From Chloroflexota bacterium (lineage in GTDB: Bacteria > Chloroflexota > Anaerolineae > Anaerolineales > Villigracilaceae), in assembly GCA_019873735.1 (NCBI GenBank), contig JAIOAQ010000010.1, positions 16,607 through 80,606 on the forward strand: DNA of 64,000 nucleotides, given 5' to 3'. Both the position numbers and the translations under genes were made by a program. Below are positions 43,015 to 51,012 of this stretch, one piece after another. The notes below the pieces were generated by a model, which saw only the letters and a list, made by a program, of their open reading frames with translations, had not been told where the DNA came from and did no database searches. The number at the start of each line of letters is the position of its first letter. Position 1 is the stretch's first letter.

Positions 43015-44439
43015 TCAGGCGATGCCCGCCACTTTCAGCCCGTCTTGCAGGATGGCCTGCACTTTGTTTTTGTGGGTGGTCTCGCAGTAGACGCGCATGA
43101 TCGGCTCGGTGCCGCTGAAGCGGATGAGCAGCCAGCCGCCGTCTTCGAGGCGGAATTGGAAGCCGTCGAGGGTGACGAGTTCGGTGACTTTCAGGCCGCC
43201 GATGGTCTGCGGTTTGGCGGCCAGGATGGCGGCTTCGCGGTCGGCGCGGTTTCCTTTGAAGGGGGTGTCAATGCGGTCGTAGTAGTATTCGGCGCCGAGT
43301 TTGTCGAAGAGCATTTGCAGCAGTTCGGTCGGTTTTTTGCCGGTGCGCACCATGAAGTCGAGGAAGTAGAGGCCGGCCAGGATGCCGTCGCGCTCGGGGA
43401 CGTTGCCGCGGAAGGCGTAGCCGCCGCTTTCCTCGCCGCCGATGAGGGCATTCGTCTCGGTCATTTTCGGGGCGACGTATTTGAAGCCCACGCCGGTCTC
43501 GTGGACGGGGACGCCGTAGAGTTGGCCGAGTTTGTTGAGCATGGTGGTGGTGGAGAGGGTTTTGACGATGTCGCCGCGCTCGCCGCGCACTTCGAGCAGG
43601 TAGTAGGCCAGCAGGGCGTAGACGCGCAGTTGGTTGATGAATTCGCCGTTTTCGTCGCCGATGCCGCAGCGGTCGGCGTCGCCGTCGGTGATGAGGAGGA
43701 CGTCGGCGCGATGCTCGCGGGTGGCGCGCAGGCCAACGTCAATGTTGGGGCGGATAGGTTCGGGGCGTTTCATCTCCGGGAAGAGCGGGTTGCGCTGATT
43801 GTGGATTTCGATGACTTTGGTCTTGCCGCCTTCCAGGAGGCGGGTGAAGTAGCCGGCGCCGTTGCCCCACATGGCGTCCACCAGCACGGTCAGGCCGGCG
43901 TCTTTGATGGGCTGGAGGTCAATCAACTTTTGGATATGGGCGATGTAGGGCGAGGCGGCGTCGAATTTGACGATTTGGCCTTCTTTTTCGGCCTGGGCGT
44001 AGGGCTGGCGTTTCACCTCTTCGACGCTATCGGGGATGAGGGCCTCGATGCGCTTCAGCCCGGCCGGATCAATCGCGCCGCCCGTCTCGTTGCGCACTTT
44101 GAAGCCGTTGTCGGTGGGCGGGTTGTGGCTGGCGGTGATGTTGACCGCGCCGCAGGCTTTCTTGTCCACTACGGCATAGGCGATGACGGGGGTGGGGGTG
44201 GCCTCCTGGGTGAGATAGACGCGGAAGCCGTTGCCGGCCAGCACTTCGGCCACGGCGGCGGCGAAGTGTTCGCTGGCGAAGCGTTTGTCGTGGCCGACGA
44301 CGATCCATTGGCCGGCGCGGCCCTGTTCGAGCATGTAGGCGGCGTAGCCCTGGGCGGCGCGGCGGACGTTGTCGAAGGTGTAGTCCTCGGCGATGACGCC
44401 GCGCCAGCCGTCGGTGCCGAAGGTGATTTTGTAGGTCAT
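43015..44439 (-). CDS. Phosphoglucomutase/phosphomannomutase family protein
   Basis: 474 residues, alpha-D-phosphohexomutase fold. Phosphoserine loop: [18 protein letters not shown]; metal loop: [18 protein letters not shown]; sugar loop: [11 protein letters not shown]; phosphate-binding: [16 protein letters not shown]. It interconverts glucose- or mannose-1- and 6-phosphates for cell-wall or storage-sugar synthesis; substrate preference is not visible. High third-position G/C compared with the ATPase gene at 39.6 kb. Confidence 0.93.
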   Translation of the reverse strand: MTYKITFGTDGWRGVIAEDYTFDNVRRAAQGYAAYMLEQGRAGQWIVVGHDKRFASEHFAAAVAEVLAGNGFRVYLTQEATPTPVIAYAVVDKKACGAVNITASHNPPTDNGFKVRNETGGAIDPAGLKRIEALIPDSVEEVKRQPYAQAEKEGQIVKFDAASPYIAHIQKLIDLQPIKDAGLTVLVDAMWGNGAGYFTRLLEGGKTKVIEIHNQRNPLFPEMKRPEPIRPNIDVGLRATREHRADVLLITDGDADRCGIGDENGEFINQLRVYALLAYYLLEVRGERGDIVKTLSTTTMLNKLGQLYGVPVHETGVGFKYVAPKMTETNALIGGEESGGYAFRGNVPERDGILAGLYFLDFMVRTGKKPTELLQMLFDKLGAEYYYDRIDTPFKGNRADREAAILAAKPQTIGGLKVTELVTLDGFQFRLEDGGWLLIRFSGTEPIMRVYCETTHKNKVQAILQDGLKVAGIA

Positions 44440-44506
44440 GCGTGGGTCTCCGTGAAGTGAATTCTGAGTGCAAGATTATAACAGAGACAGGAACCGATTA
44501 CTCGCT

Positions 44507-45535
44507 TTATGGAACGCAAACGCAGATCTGTTGGTTGCCGAAGTTATAGCACTGGTATTGCCCAGATGGACAGGCCACTTTTTTGGGCGGATTGGTTACA
44601 CACAACCCCGGCTCGTCCCCTTTGGGTTGAAAGCCTACGGCAATCCGGCAGACGCTGTCTAATTCGGCAAGTTCTTTGATGGGGTAGAAATTCTCCAGTT
44701 CGATCAAAGCCGCTCCGGCCTGTTCGTGGGTCATGTGGTCGTTGAAGTCAAACAAGGCGGGGTTTAAGTCGCGGCCTGCCCAGGCGCCGGCCATGTAGGT
44801 CGGGTCGCCTGTCAACAGCGCGGTTTTGACGGCTATCTGTACGGTGGTTGGATCCTGCGGCGCGACGCGCGCCCAGGCCAGGTCCGGATCGTCGCCCTGA
44901 CCGCTGTCAAATAAAAGTGTTTCGTAGCCGTTGCCATTGCCGTATTCATCTGCACCGACGGTTATCCTGCCGCCAACATCGCCGTTGGCATCGTACCAGA
45001 CCTGAACCCCGTCGACATTCCAATCCGTTGAAGCAGGGTTAGAGGCCAGAATCAGCCATTCCCCGCTTCCGTCCAGGTCGGAGTCGATTTCAAAGCCATA
45101 CTGTCCACTCAGGTGCTTCTCTTTATCTCCTCCGCGCAGCGTAATCGTAGCGTAAATCCAGGCATCATCCTGGTAGAAGATGGAGTTGATGATATCCAGT
45201 TCGGGAAAATACTGATCCATTGTGTTGGCGTTGAATGGACGTTCGTAGCGGCCAAATGTAAAGCGGTCGCCGCCGGGGGCGCGCTTTTGATTGGCTGTGG
45301 TGGACGAGTCTTGATCGCCGGCCTGGCTGGTGCGCTCGTAGGGCAGGTCAACCGGGACGTCTTTGTGTTCGATGGCGGGCGGCGCTTCGGGCGTTGCCTC
45401 AGGCGTGGGAGGCAGGATGGCGGTGGGGGGTGGGGGCGGTTCCGCCTGAGGGGTGGCCTGGCCAAAACTGCAAGCCAGGATGACGAGAACAAGGGCAACC
45501 CCTACGCTCAGGCGTAGAATCAGATTTTGGTTCAT
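44507..45535 (-). CDS. Uncharacterised secreted lipoprotein with Cys-rich tail
   Basis: 342 residues. Signal peptide VGVALVLVILACSFG with a lipobox, then a Pro/Thr/Glu-rich linker. The mature core (about 85-290) contains DIINSIFYQDDAWIYATITLRGGD, FEIDSDLDGSGEWLILASNP and VQVWYDANGDVGG, with several D/N-rich loops that look calcium-binding (DSDLDGSGE, DANGDVGG). The end is PSGQYQCYNFGNQQICVCVP, with four to five cysteines. I do not recognise the family; a substrate-binding or beta-sandwich envelope protein is possible. A palindrome and promoter precede it. Confidence 0.75.
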   Translation of the reverse strand: MNQNLILRLSVGVALVLVILACSFGQATPQAEPPPPPTAILPPTPEATPEAPPAIEHKDVPVDLPYERTSQAGDQDSSTTANQKRAPGGDRFTFGRYERPFNANTMDQYFPELDIINSIFYQDDAWIYATITLRGGDKEKHLSGQYGFEIDSDLDGSGEWLILASNPASTDWNVDGVQVWYDANGDVGGRITVGADEYGNGNGYETLLFDSGQGDDPDLAWARVAPQDPTTVQIAVKTALLTGDPTYMAGAWAGRDLNPALFDFNDHMTHEQAGAALIELENFYPIKELAELDSVCRIAVGFQPKGDEPGLCVTNPPKKVACPSGQYQCYNFGNQQICVCVP

Positions 45536-45556
45536 AGCATATCTCCTGAAAATGCG

Positions 45557-45574
45557 CCTTACAGAATTGTAAGG
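45557..45574. promoter_or_regulatory. Palindrome at the lipoprotein gene start site
   Basis: CCTTACAGAATTGTAAGG: seven-base perfect arms around a four-base centre, lying eight bases downstream of the -10 box for the lipoprotein gene (45535). Likely an operator. Confidence 0.6.
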
Positions 45575-45582
45575 TCATTTGC

Positions 45583-45611
45583 ATTATACAGCCATATGTG
45601 GGGCTTCCCAA
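45583..45611 (-). promoter_or_regulatory. Promoter of the lipoprotein gene
   Basis: Minus strand: TTGGGA (45611-45606), 17-base spacer, TATAAT (45588-45583). Confidence 0.75.
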
Positions 45612-45799
45612 TAGCCTTTTTGTTTGGGTGAATGTAACTCCCTCCCTTTAACCCTCCTGCAGGTTAGAACGGGGCGGGCAGCCAATGCCAGCACTTGCGA
45701 AGATGCCTTGTGATTTGGACATTGCGCCAAAACCTGCGGGAGGGTAGGTAGTTACGGCCATCATGAGAAAGCCCTCGATGGGTCTGCTGCAAAAAGGAC

Positions 45800-45960
45800 G
45801 TTTCTAACGCAAGGGCGCAAAGCCGCTAAGGTTTTTGTGTAGGATAAGCCTCATAAGACTTGTCCTACATTCACACCAGACATTATCCAAAACCGAAAAT
45901 TTTGCAGTGGAAATTGCATTTTCTTCGCGCCTTGGCGGCTTTGCGTTGAGATTTTCTGTT
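45800..45960. repeat. Dispersed intergenic palindrome (AACGCAAAG type), large loop
   Basis: Left arm AACGCAAGGGCGCAAAG, then CCGCTAAGG; right arm, as reverse complement, AACGCAAAGCCGCCAAGG. About 100 bases separate the arms. The 45536-45976 gap otherwise holds only the lipoprotein promoter and palindrome; I see no further gene in it. Confidence 0.75.
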
Positions 45961-45976
45961 TTTGCGGTGAAGCCAC

Positions 45977-47137
45977 CTACCTGACTTTTCCTCTCCCCAC
46001 CCTGACGCGTATCCCCCCATTGACCAGACTCAGCGACGTATCCAACTCCATGCGCATCTGACCGAGCAGGGCGGGGTCGCTGCACAGCACGGTGACGTTC
46101 CAGCCGGGGCATTTTTGGCGCAGCACGTCGCCGAAGCGGGCATACAGGTTGCGCAAATCCTTTCCCTCGCTGACGCGTCGCCCGTAGGGCGGGTTGGTGA
46201 CGATCCAGCCCGGCCCGGGCGGCGGCTCGATGGCAGAAACCGCCCGGCAACTGAACTCGATGGCCTGCGCCACGCCGGCGCGTTCGGCGTTCTGCCGCGC
46301 CATCTCAATCGCCCCCGCGTCGCGGTCGGAGGCGAGGATGGTTGGGGATGGATCACGGTTAATGGCTGATGAAGTTCGAATGGATGTCCAGAGTTGCTGG
46401 TCGAAACCAGGCCAATCCATGAAGGCGAAACGGCGGTTGAGACCAGGCGGGATGCCCAGCGCCATCAGCGCCGCCTCGATGGGGATCGTCCCGGAGCCGC
46501 AGAAGGGGTCGAGCAGGGGCGAGCGCCCGTCCCAGCCGGAGGCGAGCAGGAGACCCGCCGCCAGGGTCTCGCGCAGGGGGGCTTTGGCAACCGCCTGCCG
46601 GTAGCCGCGCTTGTGCAGGATCGTGTCGGATGAATCCACGCTGACGGTGACTTTGTCCTCGGCCAGGCGGACGACGATCAACTGCGGCGGGTGGTCGGCG
46701 TCCTCCTCGGCTTTGACGAGCGGGGAGGGCTGCCCCAGCCGGTCGGCGAGGGCCATCAGGAGGACGCGGGCGACCGCGTCGGAGTGGTAGAGTCTGGATT
46801 TGTGGCAGGTGACGCGCAGGGCCACCGGCTGACCAGGACGCAGGAAGCGTTCCCAGGGCAGGCGGGCGGCTTTGAGACGCAGTTCGTCGAAGTCACGCGC
46901 CAGGAAGGGCATGCCCAGGCGCACCAGGACGCGGCTGGCCGTGCGCAGATCCAGGTTGGCGCGGTAGAGTTCGGGGAGGCTGCCGCGAAACTCCACGCCG
47001 CCGGCGGCCGGACGAGGGGCGGAAAAGACCGAATCAACGGGAGCAGGCTGCGGGTCCGGGAAGAGGCGGGAAAGTTCGAGGGCGGTAAATGGCTCGAGGC
47101 CGGGGGCGGTTACAGCGAAGAAAATGTCCAAGGGCAA
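45977..47137 (-). CDS. THUMP-domain class I RNA methyltransferase (RlmL/YpsC-like)
   Basis: 386 residues. An N-terminal ferredoxin-like/THUMP part (about 1-160: VTAPGLEPFTALELSRLFPDP) is followed by an SAM-binding methyltransferase domain with LLDPFCGSGTIPIEAALMALG and the catalytic NPPY motif in WIVTNPPYGRRV. Members make 2-methylguanosine in rRNA. It is shorter than E. coli RlmL, matching only its N-terminal half, as in Gram-positive relatives. Confidence 0.9.
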   Translation of the reverse strand: MPLDIFFAVTAPGLEPFTALELSRLFPDPQPAPVDSVFSAPRPAAGGVEFRGSLPELYRANLDLRTASRVLVRLGMPFLARDFDELRLKAARLPWERFLRPGQPVALRVTCHKSRLYHSDAVARVLLMALADRLGQPSPLVKAEEDADHPPQLIVVRLAEDKVTVSVDSSDTILHKRGYRQAVAKAPLRETLAAGLLLASGWDGRSPLLDPFCGSGTIPIEAALMALGIPPGLNRRFAFMDWPGFDQQLWTSIRTSSAINRDPSPTILASDRDAGAIEMARQNAERAGVAQAIEFSCRAVSAIEPPPGPGWIVTNPPYGRRVSEGKDLRNLYARFGDVLRQKCPGWNVTVLCSDPALLGQMRMELDTSLSLVNGGIRVRVGRGKVR

Positions 47138-47235
47138 GACCTTAACACGAAGGGCACGAAGGAAGAGGCTCGAAGGGTCACGAAGGTTTCTTTTGCGTTT
47201 TCCTTCGTGTTTCCTGGTGTCCTTCGCGCTGCGTT
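47138..47235. repeat. Dispersed palindrome (CACGAAGG type) overlapping the ygiQ 3' end
   Basis: Left arm units ACACGAAGGGCACGAAGG and GGGTCACGAAGG; right arm CCTTCGTGTTTCCTGGTG, then TCCTTCGCG. It spans the rlmL-ygiQ gap and extends into the last codons of ygiQ, encoding the tail QREGHQETRRKTQKKPS. Confidence 0.75.
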
Positions 47236-48950
47236 ACGATTTCTTTTTGCCGCGCTTTGCGGCGCAGGTCTTTTTCAACGAAGAGCGGCTGGCCGGTGAA
47301 GGGGTCGCGCTCGGTGTAGTACATCAGGCTGGAGTAGGTGGATGGGGTGGGGGTGAAGACCTGCACCTGCTCGGGGTGGATCTTGAGTTCGCGGCTGGCA
47401 AAGTGTTTGACTTTTTGCATGTCGGCTTCGCTGCAGCCGGGGTGGGCGGCGATGAGGTAGTAAGTGAGGAATTGGCGCTTGCCGGTTGCGCGGTTCAGGC
47501 GGTCGAAGCGGCGCTTGAACTCCAGCAGGGCGGCGCGGCCGGGTTTGCCCATCAGGCCAAGGACGCGGTCTTCGACATGCTCCGGGGCGACTTTGAGTTG
47601 GCCGGAGACGTGATGCGCCACCAGTTCGCGCAGGTAGGCGTCGCCGTGTTCGCGGTCGCACAGGATCAGGTCGTAGCGCAGGCCGGAGGCGACGAAGACT
47701 TTCTTGACGCCGGGGATGCGGCGCACTTTCTTGAGCAGTTCGGTCTGCGGCTGATGGTTCACCGGCAGCAGCGGGCAGACTTCGGGATAGGCGCAGCGTT
47801 TGGCGGTGCAGATGCCTTTGGCGAGTTTTTTCGGGCATTCGAAGCCATACATGTTGGCCGTCGGGCCGCCCAGGTCCTGGATGTAGCCTTTGAAGTCGGG
47901 GTGATGTGTCAGCCGTTCGATTTCGGCCAGGATGGATTCGGGGCTGCGCCAGCGCACGGTCGTCCCCTCGTGGACGGAGATGGCGCAGAAGTTGCACTCG
48001 CCGTAGCAGCCGCGATGGGTGGCGATGGAAAAGCCGATCGTTTCGAGGGCTTTGACCGGCCCCTGTTTCTCGTAGAAGGGATGCTGACGGCGCTCGAAGT
48101 CGAGGGCGTAGATGGCGTCCAGTTCGGCCTGCGTCTCGGTCGGGGCGGGCGGATTCTGGACCAGGTAGCGGTCGCCGTGTTTCTGGAAGAGGCCGCGGGC
48201 GCTGACGGGGTCGTTGTTGCGGTAGAAGGTGTGGAACATCTGGGTGAAGGCGTCTTTGTCGGCGGCGACGGTCTCGTAGGCGGGCAGTTCCAGGTAGCCG
48301 GCGGGCGGCTCTTTGGCGATGTAGCACAGACCGCGCACGCGGCGCGGGTCGCTGCCATCGCGCAGGCAGGCGGCCAGTTCGAGGACGCTGCGCTCGGCCA
48401 TGCCGTAGAGGAGATAGTCGGCTTTGGCGTCGAACAGCACCGAGCGGCGGATGGCGTCGTCCCAGTAGTCGTAGTGGGCGACGCGCCGCAAACTGGCTTC
48501 GATGCCGCCGAGGACGATGGGCGGGGCGAGTCCCCTCTCCCCTTGGGAGAGGGCGGAGGGTGAGGGGACAGTTTTCATCCACCGGCGAATCAGGTTGCTA
48601 TAGACAATCGTCGCCCGGTCGGGGCGGCGGGTGTTTTCGCCGCCGGGGGTGTAGTCGTCGGAGCGGCGCTTTTTCTTCAGGGCGGTGTAGTTAGCCACCA
48701 TCGAGTCCACACTGCCGGCAGTGACGCCCCAAAAGAGGCGCGGTAAGCCAAGCCGCCCGATGTCGGTCAGGCTCGAAACGTCCGGCTGGGCGATGATGCC
48801 GACGCGGTAACCGGCATTGAGCAGCACCTTGCCGATGACCGCCGCGCCGATGAACGGGCTGTCTATGTACGAGTCGCCGCTGACGAGGATGACATCCAAT
48901 TCGTCCCAGCCCAGGCGCTGCATTTCTTCGCGGGTGGTTGGCAGGAACAT
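47178..48950 (-). CDS. ygiQ: YgiQ-family radical SAM protein
   Basis: 590 residues. MFLPTTREEMQRLGWDELDVILVSGD is the YgiQ start and RGCYGECNFCAIS gives the radical SAM CxxxCxxC motif. AHPGCSEADMQKVKHFA and QVQVFTPTPSTYSSLMYYTE complete the family. Its natural reaction is not established. The C-terminal tail is formed by an intergenic repeat, so it is not conserved protein. The start ATG lies seven bases from a -10 box shared with iscS. Confidence 0.93.
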   Translation of the reverse strand: MFLPTTREEMQRLGWDELDVILVSGDSYIDSPFIGAAVIGKVLLNAGYRVGIIAQPDVSSLTDIGRLGLPRLFWGVTAGSVDSMVANYTALKKKRRSDDYTPGGENTRRPDRATIVYSNLIRRWMKTVPSPSALSQGERGLAPPIVLGGIEASLRRVAHYDYWDDAIRRSVLFDAKADYLLYGMAERSVLELAACLRDGSDPRRVRGLCYIAKEPPAGYLELPAYETVAADKDAFTQMFHTFYRNNDPVSARGLFQKHGDRYLVQNPPAPTETQAELDAIYALDFERRQHPFYEKQGPVKALETIGFSIATHRGCYGECNFCAISVHEGTTVRWRSPESILAEIERLTHHPDFKGYIQDLGGPTANMYGFECPKKLAKGICTAKRCAYPEVCPLLPVNHQPQTELLKKVRRIPGVKKVFVASGLRYDLILCDREHGDAYLRELVAHHVSGQLKVAPEHVEDRVLGLMGKPGRAALLEFKRRFDRLNRATGKRQFLTYYLIAAHPGCSEADMQKVKHFASRELKIHPEQVQVFTPTPSTYSSLMYYTERDPFTGQPLFVEKDLRRKARQKEIVTQREGHQETRRKTQKKPS

Positions 48951-48965
48951 GGTGTGGATTATAAT
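48938..48965 (+). promoter_or_regulatory. iscS promoter, sharing its -10 box with ygiQ
   Basis: Plus strand: TTGGCA (48938-48943), 16-base spacer, TATAAT (48960-48965). The central ATTATAAT (48958-48965) also reads TATAAT on the minus strand toward ygiQ, whose start is 7 bases away; iscS starts 8 bases away. Confidence 0.75.
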
Positions 48966-48973
48966 CGTGAATT

Positions 48974-50125
48974 ATGGACAAGATTTACCTGGATTACGCC
49001 GCCACCACGCCTGTGGATTCCCGCGTGTTGGAGGCCATGCTGCCCTATTTTAGCGATTCGTTCGGCAACCCGTCGTCTGTTCACCGTTATGGACAGCGCG
49101 CCGAGGCGGCGGTAGAGGATGCCCGTGAAACCGTCGCCGCCGTGCTGGGCTGCCGCCCGGAGGAGGTCATCTTCACCTCCTGCGGCTCGGAATCGGACAA
49201 CCTGGCGCTGCGCGGCGCGGCCCTGGCCGTGCGCCAGCAGACCGGCGCAAACTGGATTCTGACCAGCCGCGCCGAGCATCCCGCCGTCAGCAAGACCGCC
49301 GCCGACCTGGAGAAGCACTACGGCTTCCACGTCGAATGGCTGGAGGTGGATGAATTCGGCCGCCTCCTGCCGGAAGCGGTGGAGAAAGCCATCTGCAAGG
49401 AGACTGCCCTGGTCTCGGTCATGTACGCCAACAACGAGATCGGCACGATCAACCCCATCCGTGAGATTGCCGAGGTCTGCCATCGGCACGGCGTCCTCTT
49501 CCACACCGACGCGGTGCAGGCGGCTGCCTACCTGCCGGTGAACGTGGACGACCTGGGCGTGGACCTGCTCTCGCTGGGGGCGCACAAGTTCTACGGCCCG
49601 AAGGGCGTCGGCGCGCTCTACGTCCGCAAGGGGACGCCGCTGCTGCCGGTGCTGACCGGCGGCGGGCAGGAGGGCGGCCGCCGTGCCGGGACCTCCAACG
49701 TGCCTTACCTCGTCGGCCTGGGGGAGGCCCTGCGGCTGACGGCGGCGGAGCGCGAGGCGCGGGCTGCCCACGTCCGTCCGCTGCGTGACCACCTGATCGG
49801 CGCGGTGCTGGAGTCCATCCCCGAGGCGCGGCTCACAGGTCACCCCGCCGAGCGGCTGCCCAATCACGCCTCCTTTGTCTTCCGCGGCGCGGATGGCAAC
49901 GCCCTGCTGCAACTGCTGGACGCAGCCGGCTTCGCCTGTTCCTCCGGCTCGGCCTGCAAGACCGGCAACCCCGAACCGAGTGAGGTGATGACCGCCCTCG
50001 GCCTGCCGCGCGAGTGGGGCCTGGGGTCATTGCGCGTCACCCTGGGCGCCCAGACGACGGCGCAGGAGGTGGAGCAATTCCTGCAGGCCCTGCCGTCCCT
50101 GGTGGAGAAGGCTCGCCGCAGATGA
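48974..50125 (+). CDS. iscS: Cysteine desulfurase (NifS/IscS type)
   Basis: 383 residues. MDKIYLDYAATTPVD, PLP lysine K205 in SLGAHKFYGPKG, and the active loop FACSSGSACKTGNPEP with catalytic C328, the group I form. This differs from the SufS in the suf operon. With mnmA downstream it most likely supplies sulfur for tRNA 2-thiouridine. No ribosome site precedes the ATG, consistent with a leaderless message. Very G/C-rich codon usage. Confidence 0.94.
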   Translation: MDKIYLDYAATTPVDSRVLEAMLPYFSDSFGNPSSVHRYGQRAEAAVEDARETVAAVLGCRPEEVIFTSCGSESDNLALRGAALAVRQQTGANWILTSRAEHPAVSKTAADLEKHYGFHVEWLEVDEFGRLLPEAVEKAICKETALVSVMYANNEIGTINPIREIAEVCHRHGVLFHTDAVQAAAYLPVNVDDLGVDLLSLGAHKFYGPKGVGALYVRKGTPLLPVLTGGGQEGGRRAGTSNVPYLVGLGEALRLTAAEREARAAHVRPLRDHLIGAVLESIPEARLTGHPAERLPNHASFVFRGADGNALLQLLDAAGFACSSGSACKTGNPEPSEVMTALGLPREWGLGSLRVTLGAQTTAQEVEQFLQALPSLVEKARRR

Positions 50126-50129
50126 ACAC

Positions 50130-50215
50130 GCTTGCAGAAAATCTCAACGCAAAGACGCCAGGCCGCAAAGGAAATCGGCTTTAAATCTTGGCGGCTTTGC
50201 GTTAGAAACGCCCTT
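50130..50215. repeat. Dispersed intergenic palindrome (AACGCAAAG type), compact
   Basis: CTCAACGCAAAGACGCCAGG on the left and GGCGGCTTTGCGTTAG on the right form an imperfect stem of about 20 bp between iscS and pcs. Confidence 0.75.
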
Positions 50216-50282
50216 TTGTAGTAGAGTCACAGAGAATTACAAAAAGGAACACTTCATTACTTTCTTGGATAAGGTGAATGTC

Positions 50283-50996
50283 ATGCTCAATAAACTGCCT
50301 CTCTTCTTACGTAAAACCCTTGCCTGGGGGGTACATCTCTTCACGGCCACCGGAGCGGCGTGGGGGTTTCTTTCTATTCTTGCCATTCAGGCCGGTAATT
50401 ACCGCGCCGCCATTGGCTGGATGGTGTTGGCGATCCTGGTAGACAGTTTCGACGGCATGCTGGCGCGCTGGCTGGACGTGAAAACCTATGCCCCCGGCCT
50501 GGATGGCGCGCTGCTGGACAATATTCTGGATTACCTGAACTATGTCATTGTCCCGGCTTATTTCCTGTATGTTAGCGACCTCTTGCCTGCGGGCTGGAAC
50601 CTGGCCGGGGCGCTGTCCATTCTGTTGACCTCTGCTTACCAGTTTTCGCAAGTGGATGCCAAGACGGAAGATCACTATTTCAAAGGCTTCCCCTCCTACT
50701 GGAATGTGCTGGTGATTTACATGCTTGTCTTAGGCACCGGTGCGTGGCTGAATCTGGCCTTGCTCCTCCTCTGCAATATCCTGGTCTTTGTCCCGATCAA
50801 GTACGTCTATCCCAGCCGCAACACGGTGGCGCGCCGCCTGACGCTTTTGCTCTCTTACCTGTATGGCGCTTTAGGACTTTACGGCCTGGCGCAATATCCC
50901 GATGTGCCGCGTTGGGCCATTTGGGCCTCGCTGGTCTATGTGGCCTATTATGTGGCGTTGAGTTTGTGGCCGAAACGGCGCCTGGCGCAGGCCTGA
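50283..50996 (+). CDS. pcs: Phosphatidylcholine synthase (CDP-alcohol phosphatidyltransferase)
   Basis: About 237 residues from the ATG at 50283, six bases after AAGGTG. The CDP-alcohol motif is seen as DSFDGMLARWLDVKT, then APGLDGALLDNILDYLNY. The following VIVPAYFL and eight predicted membrane segments match the Pcs group, which joins CDP-diacylglycerol and choline to phosphatidylcholine. Pcs normally has 'FDG..LD..VDYl.YV..P..F'; here it is LDGALLDNILDYLNYVIVP. Membrane protein of the cytoplasmic membrane. Confidence 0.87.
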   Translation: MLNKLPLFLRKTLAWGVHLFTATGAAWGFLSILAIQAGNYRAAIGWMVLAILVDSFDGMLARWLDVKTYAPGLDGALLDNILDYLNYVIVPAYFLYVSDLLPAGWNLAGALSILLTSAYQFSQVDAKTEDHYFKGFPSYWNVLVIYMLVLGTGAWLNLALLLLCNILVFVPIKYVYPSRNTVARRLTLLLSYLYGALGLYGLAQYPDVPRWAIWASLVYVAYYVALSLWPKRRLAQA

Positions 50997-51012
50997 ATTG
51001 GGGAAGGTTGGG

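Noticed and set aside
43045..44460. 471-codon plus-strand frame over the phosphoglucomutase gene
   Set aside because: It is low-complexity (Ala/Val/Gly/Asp-rich) and antisense to a gene with full family motifs; it arises from high G/C third positions.
47124..48563. 479-codon plus-strand frame over ygiQ
   Set aside because: Antisense shadow of a clear radical SAM gene, with no family resemblance.
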